From contig JBLHJR010000023.1 of assembly GCA_047619205.1 (NCBI GenBank), positions 1 to 43,364 of the forward strand: a stretch of DNA of 43,364 nucleotides. Direction: 5' to 3'. A program made the position numbers and the translations under genes. The stretch comes from Endobugula sp047619205 (lineage in GTDB: Bacteria; Pseudomonadota; Gammaproteobacteria; Pseudomonadales; Cellvibrionaceae). The notes beneath the pieces are model-generated. The model was given only the letters and a program-made list of their open reading frames with translations. It was not told the origin of the DNA and searched no databases. Shown here in pieces: positions 1 to 8,394 of the stretch (its first letter is position 1; the number at the start of each line of letters is the position of its first letter).

Positions 1-123
1 CTCCTACGGTATAGTAATTATGTGTAATGATAAAATTACTATTTTGAGGGTTTCCGCCTCTGATTTCTATGACTTACTATAGCTGACTAGAAACGGCAGT
101 TGAATCACGAAAGTCTGCACAAG

Positions 124-774
124 TTATATTGGATTGATGCCCATAGTGATTAAGATAGGTGTCGTAACTGGGTGCTGATTTAAGAAGTTGATCTCTCTGG
201 AATGTAATGCATATGCCGCATCAATTTGACTGGAACTCGTGCCCTAGTTTACTAGTCGTACATGCGTGAGATACCAGCTTTGCTCTAACCAATTGATGGC
301 AAAGCCAATCCCTATGATAAACCCGATGCTCGGATTGTTATTCACCATAGCGGGCTCAACCCAACCCGCCCGACTATAGCCAAGAAGCCCAGTCTGATCT
401 CCTGGATAGCCGTAGTTTATCTGGAGAAAATCAATTGCTGATTGAACTTCCTGTTGACGCTGTTGCGTCGACTGCGATAATCCATTCCCTATTGATGCGC
501 CAACACCCGGTTTGTCCCAGCTAAAGATAACAAACCCTTGGCGGAGTAATCGCTTCCATATTAATTGATAATAGCCATGGGCGTCATATTCTAACGGCCC
601 GTCCCCATGCACAAACAGAATAACAGCCTTAGGTTTGCCTCTATCCGGTAGCAGATAGTGCCCCGACAGAGAATCTTCGCCATTGTTAAAGGTGACTTGT
701 TCAGTTTCGGCGGCGTTAATTATTGTTGAGGCCAAAAAAAGTGCCGTCAATAAATAGAGTTTTACTTTAACCAT
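124..774 (-). pseudogene. Secreted alpha/beta hydrolase, interrupted by an in-frame stop
   Basis: The frame starts at an ATG at 774 with TTAGGA just upstream, so the ATG at 831 is less likely. It opens with a signal peptide (hydrophobic LYLLTALFLAS, cleavage near INA-AE). An HGDGP oxyanion-type loop and a GYSRAG nucleophile elbow (GxSxG) follow, as in dienelactone-hydrolase/acyl-esterase-like proteins. A TAG at 244-246 ends it after 176 residues, before the acid and histidine of the triad; relatives are usually 300 residues or more. The same frame runs on for 39 sense codons to a TAA at 124-126, beginning GTSSSQIDAAYALHS, which reads like the normal family continuation and then loses similarity. 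I infer a decaying pseudogene; a sequencing error or readthrough is the alternative. Positions 1-123 hold nothing I recognise. Confidence 0.65.
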
Positions 775-847
775 ATTTTTCCTAACGGCACAGCTGTACC
801 CCTTTATATTGAGTGATGCATTCCTTTGCATTAGTAATGTTAATCGT

Positions 848-1849
848 TCAAAACTGGTAGGCTAAACCAATAGATGCGGCAAGGGAGTCTTCATCATAAA
901 AATGAATGTTCGAATCGTTTTTCTCATATTCAGCTATCGCTATAAACGTGGTTTTTTTCCAGTTAAACGGGCGGGTATAACTATAAAAGGCAGTTACACC
1001 CCAGTGCGTATCTTTTTGCGTCTTATCAAAAACAGGGTTAGACGTTTCGTAGTCAGACTGTCCGATATTTATGCTAGTCACTAACTGACTTCTTTCCGTA
1101 AACTGACTGAGGAAAGCCAGTTGAAAATCGACTTTATCAAATGTCATCGCATCACCTTTGCCATCGCCTTGAGTAAAGGTAAGGGCCGGTTGAACAGCAA
1201 ACGTTGCAGATGTCGCGTAAGTGTATTCGACATAAGCTTGATGATAAGTTATGTCGCGTTGCAAAAGTGATTGCTGCTCAGGTGATAGAGACAGGCTTGC
1301 CTGTTGGCCACTATGCTCATTTTTGTAATCAGATTCACCCCATAAATATTCCGCAGTCAACGGTTGCGAAAAAAAATTTTCAACACGAATACGTGCGCCG
1401 TGTGAATCAACTTCTGTCGTGTCGAGTTTTTGATTGGTCAGAAAAGGATCTTCCCATGCTTTAGATGTAAATAAATCTGGAGTATAGGCTACGGTAAAAG
1501 TGGTACCATTAGCTATCTCATGAGTTAACCCTAACTCAGTATTTATGTCGCCCAACACCACATCTGCTTCACTGTCACCCAAGAAAAACTGCGTTTTTTT
1601 ATTTGGCAAAGTATAAGACCAACGAGCTAGAAGAAATACGCTCGCTTCAGTTTTTTCTCTGCCATTATTGTCTAAATCTTTAGTGATTTCGTTACTTTTA
1701 TCGGTATTACTTTGTGAGCTGCCTGAATCTACATCGCTATGTATGCTCAGAGAGAAATCAAATCCTGACTCTTGAGCTACATCTGCAAAACCAGTGGCAG
1801 ATGAAAGGATGAGACTAATAGCTAAAACCTTGTGAACATTACGTAACAT
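848..1849 (-). CDS. DUF2860-type outer-membrane beta-barrel protein
   Basis: A 333-residue protein with a signal peptide (VLAISLILSSATGFA). The rest alternates polar and hydrophobic residues in beta-barrel style and ends in Phe (LAYQF), the usual outer-membrane insertion signal. Segments resembling FFLGDSEADVVLGDINTELG and a later WEDPFLTNQ match my memory of the DUF2860 family of Vibrio-type proteins, whose function is unknown. It sits 16 nt upstream of the decayed hydrolase and downstream of the hydroxylase, on the same strand. AGGTAA lies about 8 nt before the ATG. A 15-bp palindrome at 1970-1984 in its upstream region may be its operator. Family assignment is from recalled motifs; beta-barrel nature is the safer claim. 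Confidence 0.75.
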   Translation of the reverse strand: MLRNVHKVLAISLILSSATGFADVAQESGFDFSLSIHSDVDSGSSQSNTDKSNEITKDLDNNGREKTEASVFLLARWSYTLPNKKTQFFLGDSEADVVLGDINTELGLTHEIANGTTFTVAYTPDLFTSKAWEDPFLTNQKLDTTEVDSHGARIRVENFFSQPLTAEYLWGESDYKNEHSGQQASLSLSPEQQSLLQRDITYHQAYVEYTYATSATFAVQPALTFTQGDGKGDAMTFDKVDFQLAFLSQFTERSQLVTSINIGQSDYETSNPVFDKTQKDTHWGVTAFYSYTRPFNWKKTTFIAIAEYEKNDSNIHFYDEDSLAASIGLAYQF

Positions 1850-1969
1850 AATACTTACCTTTGAATAATGGTTGATATGAATAAACGATGAAGTGAGACA
1901 CTACTTCGGTATTTGGACTGATGAGGAGACAATAAGTATTGACGTAAAAACCAAACGCCTGAAAATTTA

Positions 1970-1984
1970 AACAGACCGTCTGTT
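1970..1984. promoter_or_regulatory. 15-bp palindrome, possible TetR-type operator
   Basis: The sequence reads aacagac-c-gtctgtt, a perfect odd palindrome. It lies 121 nt upstream of the outer-membrane protein start and 42 nt past the hydroxylase stop. Size and symmetry suit a TetR-family repressor site, but no TetR gene is in the window. The one-base centre rules out a stable RNA hairpin at full arm length, which favours a DNA site. Confidence 0.4.
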
Positions 1985-2025
1985 CACCGCTAAATGGTGT
2001 TGCAATATATAAATCTTTTCGTGAC

Positions 2026-2904
2026 TTATTTATCTGCCATTTTTAATGCAGGACTACTTGGCTTCCAGCCGTTTCGACCCAAAGCATAGCGGACTTTATG
2101 TGATGCACTTTCAGCTTGAATAATGTCCTTATATATCGATCTAAATTCTTGAAAGTTGATAATTAAAGGGTTTGATGATTCCAGTGGTGTGGTGATGCCA
2201 TAGAGTGGCTTTTCAATTTCAGTTTGATAGGTTCCGAAAAGTCTGTCCCATAGAATAAGTACGCCACCATAATTTTTATCGAGATACGTCGAGTTGCTGG
2301 CGTGGTGAATACGGTGGACTGCAGGCGTGTTAAAAACGCCATCGAGCCATCCGAGCCGGCCAATTTTTTCCGTGTGAATCCAAGTTTGATAGACAACTAT
2401 CATTAATAACGAAGCCAATATTTGCACGGCGTCAAAGCCTATGAGGAGCAAAGGAATAAAAAATATCCACTCGTATAAACTTTCAAGCCAAGACAGGCGG
2501 AACGCCGTGGTTAAATTGTATTCTTCAGAAGAATGGTGGACGCTGTGAACAGCCCAAAGAATCCGGCGCTCATGTTCAATTCTATGCATCCAGTAGTAGG
2601 TGAAATCCACACAAATGACTGCGAGTATCCAGCTCCACCAAGTCACAGGAATATTTGCCAAAGCGAACTGCTCAGTAGTGAAAAAACCGATGATAAAGAT
2701 AGTTCCTATAACCGTGTTATCCAGAATACGGTTGATCATTTCAATGGTTATATTCGCTATGGTTTCCTGCCACCCAAGGCGTCGCTTTGTTGATATGTCG
2801 AAGACTGTTTCAATGATCGTGAGTACATAAAAGAAAACACCAATGACGGTGACGACGATGAAAAAGTCATTATATTCTGATATGCGTGTGTCAAATTCGG
2901 TCAT
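2026..2904 (-). CDS. Sterol desaturase/fatty acid hydroxylase superfamily membrane protein
   Basis: A 292-residue polytopic protein with the histidine clusters of the membrane di-iron hydroxylase superfamily: HRIEH (HxxxH), HSVHH (HxxHH) and, later, HRIHH (HxxHH). Hydrophobic segments near the N-terminus (FFIVVTVIGVFFYVLTII) and before the first cluster (WWSWILAVICVDFTYYWM) fit the fold. Members use O2 and two irons to hydroxylate or desaturate lipids, sterols or carotenoids in the membrane; the substrate here is unknown. CAGGAA about 8 nt before the ATG supports the start. It is divergent from the two-component system at 3166 across a 261-nt intergenic region, so that system may control it (inference). 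Confidence 0.85.
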   Translation of the reverse strand: MTEFDTRISEYNDFFIVVTVIGVFFYVLTIIETVFDISTKRRLGWQETIANITIEMINRILDNTVIGTIFIIGFFTTEQFALANIPVTWWSWILAVICVDFTYYWMHRIEHERRILWAVHSVHHSSEEYNLTTAFRLSWLESLYEWIFFIPLLLIGFDAVQILASLLMIVVYQTWIHTEKIGRLGWLDGVFNTPAVHRIHHASNSTYLDKNYGGVLILWDRLFGTYQTEIEKPLYGITTPLESSNPLIINFQEFRSIYKDIIQAESASHKVRYALGRNGWKPSSPALKMADK

Positions 2905-3020
2905 GAGCGATTCCTGTGCTATATTTCATTTTAAAGGTTATAGATGCGGCCAAACGCGCTCGCATTGACGCTAATGAGCACAGTCTACTGTTGCTCTGCA
3001 CAGTTTTGATGGAGGCTCTA

Positions 3021-3062
3021 TGGAGATAGTGTGGAGATAGCAAAAAAACTCTAAGCTTAGAG
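3021..3062. promoter_or_regulatory. Direct repeats with 11-bp period plus palindrome, possible response-regulator site
   Basis: TGGAGATAG occurs at 3021-3029 and again at 3032-3040. The 11-bp period, one helical turn, is the usual geometry of OmpR/PhoB-family binding sites. A perfect 14-bp palindrome, ctctaagcttagag, follows at 3049-3062. Both lie between the divergent hydroxylase and response-regulator genes. Further along are an inverted repeat ctgcgg/ccgcag (3076-3095) and a TATACT -10-like box (3108-3113) overlapping actattaaatagt (3111-3123). Assignment to the neighbouring regulator is inference. Confidence 0.4.
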
Positions 3063-3165
3063 CTTGAATGTTGTGCTGCGGCTAGATATCCGCAGAACGA
3101 ATGCTTTTATACTATTAAATAGTTAATCTAACGAACGCTTAATCGACGGGAAAAGCCAAGCACTT

Positions 3166-3861
3166 ATGAATAATTCCCTAATACTAGTGGTCGAGGACGA
3201 ACCAGAAATCTCAACAATTATTGTGTCTTATTTAGAGGCCGCTGGGTTTCGTACCCTTCAAGCAGGTGACGGTGAGTTGGCTTATAAGATATTCCAGCAA
3301 TTACATCCCGATCTTATTCTTCTTGATATCAAAATCCCCAAATGCGATGGCATCGATGTGTTACGGGATATCCGAAGGATGTCAAGTACCCCCATCATTA
3401 TGCTTACAGCAATGGCGGAAGACATCGAAAAAATTTCTGCGTTGCGGCTTGGGGCAGATGATTACATCCTAAAACCATTCAACACCCTTGAAGTAGTAGA
3501 GCGAGTCAAGGCAGTGTTACGTCGCACAAAAGGCGTTAACACCGACGAAGGTATAGTGCGAGTAGGGATGCTGGATATAGATTCAAGCGCCCATGCAGTG
3601 TTTGTCTGTCACGGCGATGAAAAAAAAATACTACCGTTAACGCATACTGAATTTTCTTTAATAGCACACATGTCCGTTGCCCCGCGACGCGCTTATAGTC
3701 GTTCGGAGCTTATCGATGCCTGTCTCCCCGAGGGGGAGGCACTAGAACGGACTATTGATAGCCATGTTTCAAACGCTCGAAAAAAGTTAGAGGTGGTCGG
3801 CGCTAGAGGATTTCTTCAAAACGTAAGGGGGGTCGGCTATCGACTAGAGTCACTACTATGA
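3166..3861 (+). CDS. OmpR-family response regulator, BaeR/AdeR-like
   Basis: A 231-residue protein. The receiver domain (about 1-120) has acidic residues E10-D11, phosphoacceptor D54 in LILLDIKIP, switch T81 and K103 in DDYILKPF. A winged-helix DNA-binding domain (about 128-230) contains LTHTEFSLIAHM and ends in VRGVGYRLESLL. The receiver most resembles BaeR/AdeR. The kinase gene overlaps its last codon by ATGA, so the two are translationally coupled. BaeR and AdeR typically control envelope stress and efflux, but no efflux pump is next to it here. The nearest divergent genes encode a lipid hydroxylase and an outer-membrane protein. The target set is therefore open. Confidence 0.9.
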   Translation: MNNSLILVVEDEPEISTIIVSYLEAAGFRTLQAGDGELAYKIFQQLHPDLILLDIKIPKCDGIDVLRDIRRMSSTPIIMLTAMAEDIEKISALRLGADDYILKPFNTLEVVERVKAVLRRTKGVNTDEGIVRVGMLDIDSSAHAVFVCHGDEKKILPLTHTEFSLIAHMSVAPRRAYSRSELIDACLPEGEALERTIDSHVSNARKKLEVVGARGFLQNVRGVGYRLESLL

Positions 3862-5024
3862 TTCATAAACGCTTTCACCTCCGCACGCAACTATCAATAG
3901 CGATGATTTTCACTTCGGTGATGGCGCTTGCCATCTTCATATTCGGGATGCTAGGATTTTATATTTACGTTCAGGAGCGCTGGATCGAGAGTTTGAGCGC
4001 AGCCAACCGTGAAACCTTACTAGCGCTGATAGGGAATGAGAGTGTAGATGTCGAAGCATTGATCACCTTAGTCAATGTTTTTTCAATATCTTGGGCCGAA
4101 GGCTATGCTGTTAGGGAAATCACGGTTTTACTGGTCTTTGTTTCGTTGGCGGTTATGGGTTCGATTTTGATTGGAGTAAAGGTGGCGCGACGCCTTAGCC
4201 AACCTATTGAATCTGTCACTCATGCGGCCCTAGAAGTCGCCAGTGGCAAGTTTAGCTATCAAGTGGGTCATAAAATAGCGATGTCCCTAGAAGCACATGA
4301 CCTCCTGCTTTCGTTCAACAAAATGACACGCTATTTAGAATCTGCCGAACGTGAGGCAACGGAATCGGCTGCTGCCATTGCGCATGAGTTGCGTACGCCA
4401 TTGACCGTATTGAGGGGGCGTCTGCAAGGCATGTCTGACGGTACTTTTGAGGCATCTACCGATTTACTTGTCGCTTTAATCGGACAAGTCGACACCCTGT
4501 CTTACATTGTTACTGACCTCGAAACGATTTCACGACTTGATTCTGGCCGTTTGAAATGTGAAGAAGACGCAATCAATCTGGCTGATATCGCGCTGTCTGT
4601 CGTCACCAGCTCGGCACCCGATATTGAAATCAATGGGACTATTTTCGAACATGACCTCCAGCCTGCGCATGTCAGGGGCGATGGAGCACGGGTACGCCAA
4701 GCGCTAAACGCCCTTATCGAGAACGCCAGGCAGTATGCCGCAATGGGACAATACGTCAGAGTAGAAACGGGCGTCAGCGGTAATAATGGTTACCTTAAAG
4801 TAATGGACAAAGGCCCGGGGATCAGTATAAAAGATCGCGCAAGGGTGTTTGATCGATGGTGGAGAGCTGAAAGATCTAGGTCTCGTGTTGCAGGGGGCTC
4901 GGGCCTGGGTTTATCGGTTGTTAATGCGATTGCTCGCGCCCACAGTGGCGATGTTAAAATTTTCGATGGGCCTGATGGCAACGGCGTTAGTGTTGTTATA
5001 TTTATCCCGCTGATGAAGGCATAA
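3858..5024 (+). CDS. Sensor histidine kinase, BaeS/AdeS-like
   Basis: A 388-residue membrane kinase. The first transmembrane helix lies around residues 14-36 and the second around 85-110. The periplasmic loop between them is short, about 50 residues, which suggests sensing within or near the membrane. A HAMP segment follows (RRLSQPIESVTHAALEVASG). The dimerisation/phosphorylation domain has H176 in IAHELRTPLTVLRG. The ATPase domain shows an N box (NALIENARQYA), a G1 box (DKGPGI) and a G2 box (GGSGLGLSVVNAI). All catalytic motifs look intact. It overlaps the response-regulator gene by four bases (ATGA). The AdeS/BaeS label rests on overall resemblance only. Confidence 0.9.
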   Translation: MIHKRFHLRTQLSIAMIFTSVMALAIFIFGMLGFYIYVQERWIESLSAANRETLLALIGNESVDVEALITLVNVFSISWAEGYAVREITVLLVFVSLAVMGSILIGVKVARRLSQPIESVTHAALEVASGKFSYQVGHKIAMSLEAHDLLLSFNKMTRYLESAEREATESAAAIAHELRTPLTVLRGRLQGMSDGTFEASTDLLVALIGQVDTLSYIVTDLETISRLDSGRLKCEEDAINLADIALSVVTSSAPDIEINGTIFEHDLQPAHVRGDGARVRQALNALIENARQYAAMGQYVRVETGVSGNNGYLKVMDKGPGISIKDRARVFDRWWRAERSRSRVAGGSGLGLSVVNAIARAHSGDVKIFDGPDGNGVSVVIFIPLMKA

Positions 5025-5119
5025 GACACAGGCACCAACAAAAATCTCATTCGGGTTCAGCACAAACGAAAGTACAACAAGAAGCCGGATAGTTGTCAAA
5101 GTCACCATTCTTATGGCTC

Positions 5120-5233
5120 ATGTTACAGGGTCAAAAAACAGTATTCTTTGTAGAAAAAGATCAATGTAAGCGAATAGAAAAAACTTGGCGCTTAGGGCTC
5201 GGACGGTATAACGACGGTCTAAAAACTCATTAA
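5120..5233 (+). CDS. Possible 37-residue ORF directly before a terminator
   Basis: An ATG at 5120 opens a 37-codon frame ending TAA at 5231-5233, eight bases before the hairpin at 5241. The predicted end, KTWRLGLGRYNDGLKTH, looks protein-like (rich in W, R, G and Y), but I do not recognise it. No good Shine-Dalgarno sequence precedes it. It could be a small protein, the tail of a lost gene, or chance. The frame is closed upstream by a TAG near 5089. Confidence 0.25.
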   Translation: MLQGQKTVFFVEKDQCKRIEKTWRLGLGRYNDGLKTH

Positions 5234-5240
5234 GTTGATT

Positions 5241-5266
5241 AAAAAAACACTACGGAGTGTTTTTTT
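5241..5266 (+). terminator. Rho-independent terminator after the two-component operon
   Basis: An 11-bp stem aaaaaaacact/agtgttttttt with an acgg loop is followed by further T residues. The A-rich left arm means it could also work on the opposite strand. It lies about 215 nt past the kinase stop, so the transcript includes the region holding the 37-residue ORF. Confidence 0.8.
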
Positions 5267-5400
5267 TTGGTTTCCATTTCTGTCCTGAGATCTAGCTCGA
5301 AACTTCCAATGATACTAAAGTGTGATGGGGTGAGAATTTGTCCATATGCACGGGTTATATATCGTCGTTGGCTACGCTTAGAGAAATACTGAGAAATACT

Positions 5401-5880
5401 GAGGACACCCACCAATAAAAAACTCCCGCAAAGACCAGGCTGAATTGTTTAACAATTCGCTGCATTCTTCAAAAACATATAGAAAGTGCCGAAAGGAATA
5501 GATGACGGGCCTAAAACACAAAATCCAGACGAACGAGAACCGCGATGGTGAATCTAAAGCAAGCGAGTTTGTTTCACAAAGCCGCTAAGCTGTTTTACGT
5601 CGGTAATTAAATTTTGTATAAAAAATCGCTTCAAATTTCCGCGTATTTTCAATCCATTCCTCAGCATCAATATCAAGGCGTTGTAATATGGGCAAGAATG
5701 TATCGGAGATAAACCCATGTTTGTCTTGGCGCTGGATCCGGCCTGTTGTATCGACAAGGGTAAGGTAGTCGTCGTGGCTGAATAATACACCGTGTTGGTT
5801 GCAGCAATACCAAGTGCGTGTCCTAGTCTGTCATGGTCATGTCCAGTCTGTCATGGTGAGTTTTTTGGTGGGTTGCATTC
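5401..5880. mobile_element. Degenerate transposon remnant with inverted ends (Y1/REP-associated type)
   Basis: The left end reads acccaccaataaaaaactc (5407-5425). The right end, gagttttttggtgggt (5858-5873), is its inverse with a three-base indel. Near the right end, agtctgtcatggt is directly repeated (from about 5825 and 5845). The interior holds a transposase fragment (5585-5818, minus strand). A 10-bp tandem repeat gagaaatact (5381-5390, 5391-5400) abuts the left end and may be an insertion scar. The flanks 5267-5380 and 5881-6030 show no gene or structure that I can support. Confidence 0.6.
5585..5818 (-). pseudogene. C-terminal fragment of a Y1-type transposase
   Basis: One minus-strand frame from 5818 to a TAG at 5585-5587 has no start codon. 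It encodes a segment with LTLVDTTGRIQRQDKHG, then LPILQRLDIDAEEWIEN, then RKFEAIFYTKF. This pattern (LVDxTGR..R.DK.G, LPPIL.RLgID.e.W) matches my memory of the C-terminal part of proteobacterial Y1_Tnp/REP-associated transposases of about 300 residues. The catalytic N-terminal HUH/Tyr region is missing, and upstream in-frame stops (about 5833 and 5839) close the frame. It is therefore a dead remnant. Another frame of the same stretch (5554-5790) gives a spurious 78-codon ORF. Confidence 0.65.
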
Positions 5881-6033
5881 TCTATCTGCATCGCTTGTAA
5901 ATATAACCAGAAGAGATCACCCTAACATTGCTTTTTGGGGAAGAGTTTATTCAGTATAAAAAAGCGTATAGCGTTGCTTATGGGATTTAGCCTGTCAGGC
6001 GTTAATTAGTGTCGTGACAGGAAAAAGTGCCTG

Positions 6034-6071
6034 CAACAAAAAGGACTGGCCTAAACAAGCCATTTTTGTTG
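6034..6071 (-). terminator. Probable terminator of the tkt-epd-pgk-fba operon
   Basis: On the minus strand, twelve bases after the fba stop, caacaaaaa-tggc pairs with gcca-gtcc-tttttgttg. This makes a 9-bp outer stem and a 4-bp inner stem with a four-base bulge. The 3' arm is U-rich. The bulge and weak inner stem make the call moderate. Confidence 0.5.
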
Positions 6072-6082
6072 GGTGAATAGCG

Positions 6083-7114
6083 CTAAATATTTTTCCCCAA
6101 AGATGTCCCTGTGGAACGCAAATCATCACAAGCCTGCATAATACGATCAGCCATATTACGTTCAGCTTTTTTACCGTAGGCGCGGGGATCATAGACTTTT
6201 TTATTGCCTACTTCGCCTTCAATTTTTAGCATGCCGTCGTAGTTTTTCATGACATGGTCTACTACTGGGCGCGAATACGCATATTGGGTATCCGTATCAA
6301 TGTTCATTTTGATGACACCGTAATCTAAGGTTTCATGAATCTCATGCAGCTCCGAACCAGAGCCGCCGTGAAAGACTAAGTCAAGATGGGCGTCTTCACC
6401 TAAGGCACTGACGACTGCAGCCTGACCGTCTTTTAAAATAGTCGGTGTTAGTTTTACGTTGCCGGGTTTATAAACGCCGTGAACATTACCAAAGGTGGCA
6501 GCCAACATGAAGCGACCCATCGAACCTAATTCTTTTGCGGCCATTACCATATCTTCTGGTGTGGTATAAAGTTTGTCGGCTGCGACATTAGACGTGTCAT
6601 GTCCGTCTTCTTCACCGCCAACAATACCTGTTTCAATTTCTAAAATAATATCGTTGGCGACACATTCAGTCATGATGCGTTTTGATTCGGCAATATTGTC
6701 ATCCATGGCTAGTGCAGAACCATCATACATGTGTGAGCTAAATAAGTTCGATAGCCCTGCCGCGCGGCGTCTTTTCGTTTCTGCAATTAAAGGCATCAAA
6801 AATGAATGGACGAATTCGGGGTGGCAGTGGTCGGTGTGCAAAGCAATATTCACATCGTACTCTTCTGCCATCATGTGAGTATAAATCGCTAAGGCAATCG
6901 CACCTTTTACCGTTGAGCCGACACCTTGACCAGAAGCGAATTTTCCACCACCAGTCGAGACTTGAATGATGCCATCAGAATTAGATTCTTTAAATGCGAG
7001 TAATGCAGCATTAATGGTTTCACTAGACGAGATGTTAATGGCAGGATAGGCAAATTTATTTTGCTTGGCATTATCCAGCATGTGGCAGTATTGTTCGTAA
7101 TTGACGACAGGCAT
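6083..7114 (-). CDS. fba: Fructose-bisphosphate aldolase, class II
   Basis: A 343-residue cytosolic enzyme that interconverts fructose 1,6-bisphosphate with glyceraldehyde 3-phosphate and dihydroxyacetone phosphate. Zinc and catalytic motifs are visible: HTDHC (residues 93-97), SSHMYDGSA, EIETGIVGGEEDG, the zinc histidine in FGNVHGVYKPGN, and FHGGSGS. The long SSHMYDGSA region with GGEEDG points to the class IIA branch. AAAGGA eight bases before the ATG supports the start. It is the last gene of the tkt-epd-pgk-fba series, 60 nt after pgk, and a probable terminator follows. The pgk-fba gap lacks the palindromic repeat seen in the other gaps of this series. Confidence 0.95.
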   Translation of the reverse strand: MPVVNYEQYCHMLDNAKQNKFAYPAINISSSETINAALLAFKESNSDGIIQVSTGGGKFASGQGVGSTVKGAIALAIYTHMMAEEYDVNIALHTDHCHPEFVHSFLMPLIAETKRRRAAGLSNLFSSHMYDGSALAMDDNIAESKRIMTECVANDIILEIETGIVGGEEDGHDTSNVAADKLYTTPEDMVMAAKELGSMGRFMLAATFGNVHGVYKPGNVKLTPTILKDGQAAVVSALGEDAHLDLVFHGGSGSELHEIHETLDYGVIKMNIDTDTQYAYSRPVVDHVMKNYDGMLKIEGEVGNKKVYDPRAYGKKAERNMADRIMQACDDLRSTGTSLGKNI

Positions 7115-7174
7115 TGTTGGATCCTTTCGATGTTTAAAAAATTAAAATTCTGGTTAATCATAAGAAGCGGGAAG

Positions 7175-8350
7175 CTAAGCCTTTGCGCTTGCTTTCGCTC
7201 TTTTTTCTAATATTGCTACAGCAGGTAATACTTTACCTTCTACATACTCTAAAAATGCACCACCGCCGGTGGATATGTAGGAGATTTTTTCGGCGATGCC
7301 GTATTTGTCTACGGCGGCTAGTGTATCTCCACCGCCAGCGATAGAAAAACCATCGCTATTAGCGATGGCTAAAGCCAAGGACTTTGTGCCTTCGCCAAAT
7401 TGGTCGAATTCAAATACGCCTACTGGGCCATTCCATAAAATAGTTTTTGCGTTTTTAATCATATCCGCCAGCACTGCTGAAGTATCTGGGCCAATGTCAA
7501 AAATCATTTCGTTGGCGCTAACATCGCCAACGTTTTTTAATGTCGCGGGTGTAGATTCAGAAAATTCCGCACCAGTAACCACGTCAGTGGGTACTGGGAT
7601 GTTGGTTTTTTGCATTAATGCTTTTGCATTAGGGATTAAGCTTTCTTCATATAAGGATTTGCCAACGGGCTGGCCGCTGGCCGCCAAGAAGGTGTTGGCA
7701 ATACCACCACCGACGATGATTTGATCGGCTTTCTCCGCTAAGGTTTCTAATACGGTAAGTTTGGTAGATACTTTTGATCCACCCACAATGGCAACCATTG
7801 GGCGAGCAGGATTGGCTAGTGCTTTTTCTAAAGCATCTAATTCTCCCACTAGCAAAGGGCCAGCACAGGCAATAGGTGCAAACTTTGCGACACCATGAGT
7901 AGAGGCTTGTGCGCGATGAGCCGTACCAAAAGCATCCATAACAAAAATATCACATAAGTTGGCGTAAGCTTTGGCTAGGTCTTCAGCATCTTTTTTCTCG
8001 CCTACATTGAAACGCACGTTTTCTAGCAGCACGACATCACCATCATTAATGTCTACACCCTCTTGCCAGTGGTGAATGACTGGAACGGGAATGTCTAATA
8101 AGCCACTTAAATGATTAGCTACAGGCAGCATTGAAAATTCATCAGTAAACTCGCCTTCAATAGGGCGGCCTAAATGAGACATAAGAATCACTTTTGCGCC
8201 GGCTTTACGTGCAAGTTCAATCGTTGGTAATGCGGCCCGAAGTCGCGCATCCGATGTGACTTTGCCATCTTTAATGGGCACATTTAAATCTTCACGAATT
8301 AAGACACGTTTACCTGATAGGTTTATATCGGTCATGGATAATACGTTCAT
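7175..8350 (-). CDS. pgk: Phosphoglycerate kinase
   Basis: A 391-residue glycolytic enzyme that transfers phosphate between 1,3-bisphosphoglycerate and ADP. Substrate-site motifs are LIREDLNVP near the N-terminus and SHLGRP. Nucleotide-domain motifs are VGGSKVSTK, WNGPVGVFE and GGGDTLAAV. Length is typical. The ATG at 8350 is followed by a second possible start six codons in (MTDINLSGK); the first has a weak GAG about eight bases upstream. The gene is in the middle of the tkt-epd-pgk-fba cluster, the conserved epd-pgk-fba order of many gammaproteobacteria. A palindromic repeat arm ends 44 nt before its start. Confidence 0.96.
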   Translation of the reverse strand: MNVLSMTDINLSGKRVLIREDLNVPIKDGKVTSDARLRAALPTIELARKAGAKVILMSHLGRPIEGEFTDEFSMLPVANHLSGLLDIPVPVIHHWQEGVDINDGDVVLLENVRFNVGEKKDAEDLAKAYANLCDIFVMDAFGTAHRAQASTHGVAKFAPIACAGPLLVGELDALEKALANPARPMVAIVGGSKVSTKLTVLETLAEKADQIIVGGGIANTFLAASGQPVGKSLYEESLIPNAKALMQKTNIPVPTDVVTGAEFSESTPATLKNVGDVSANEMIFDIGPDTSAVLADMIKNAKTILWNGPVGVFEFDQFGEGTKSLALAIANSDGFSIAGGGDTLAAVDKYGIAEKISYISTGGGAFLEYVEGKVLPAVAILEKRAKASAKA

Positions 8351-8394
8351 TACTTATAGCTCTTTTATCTGATAGTGTTAATCGTTGTTTAGTT

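Noticed and set aside
6573..6878. Antisense ORF of 101 codons over fba
   Set aside because: Shadow of the strongly conserved fba reading frame; similar shadows over pgk, epd, tkt and metK were left out for the same reason.
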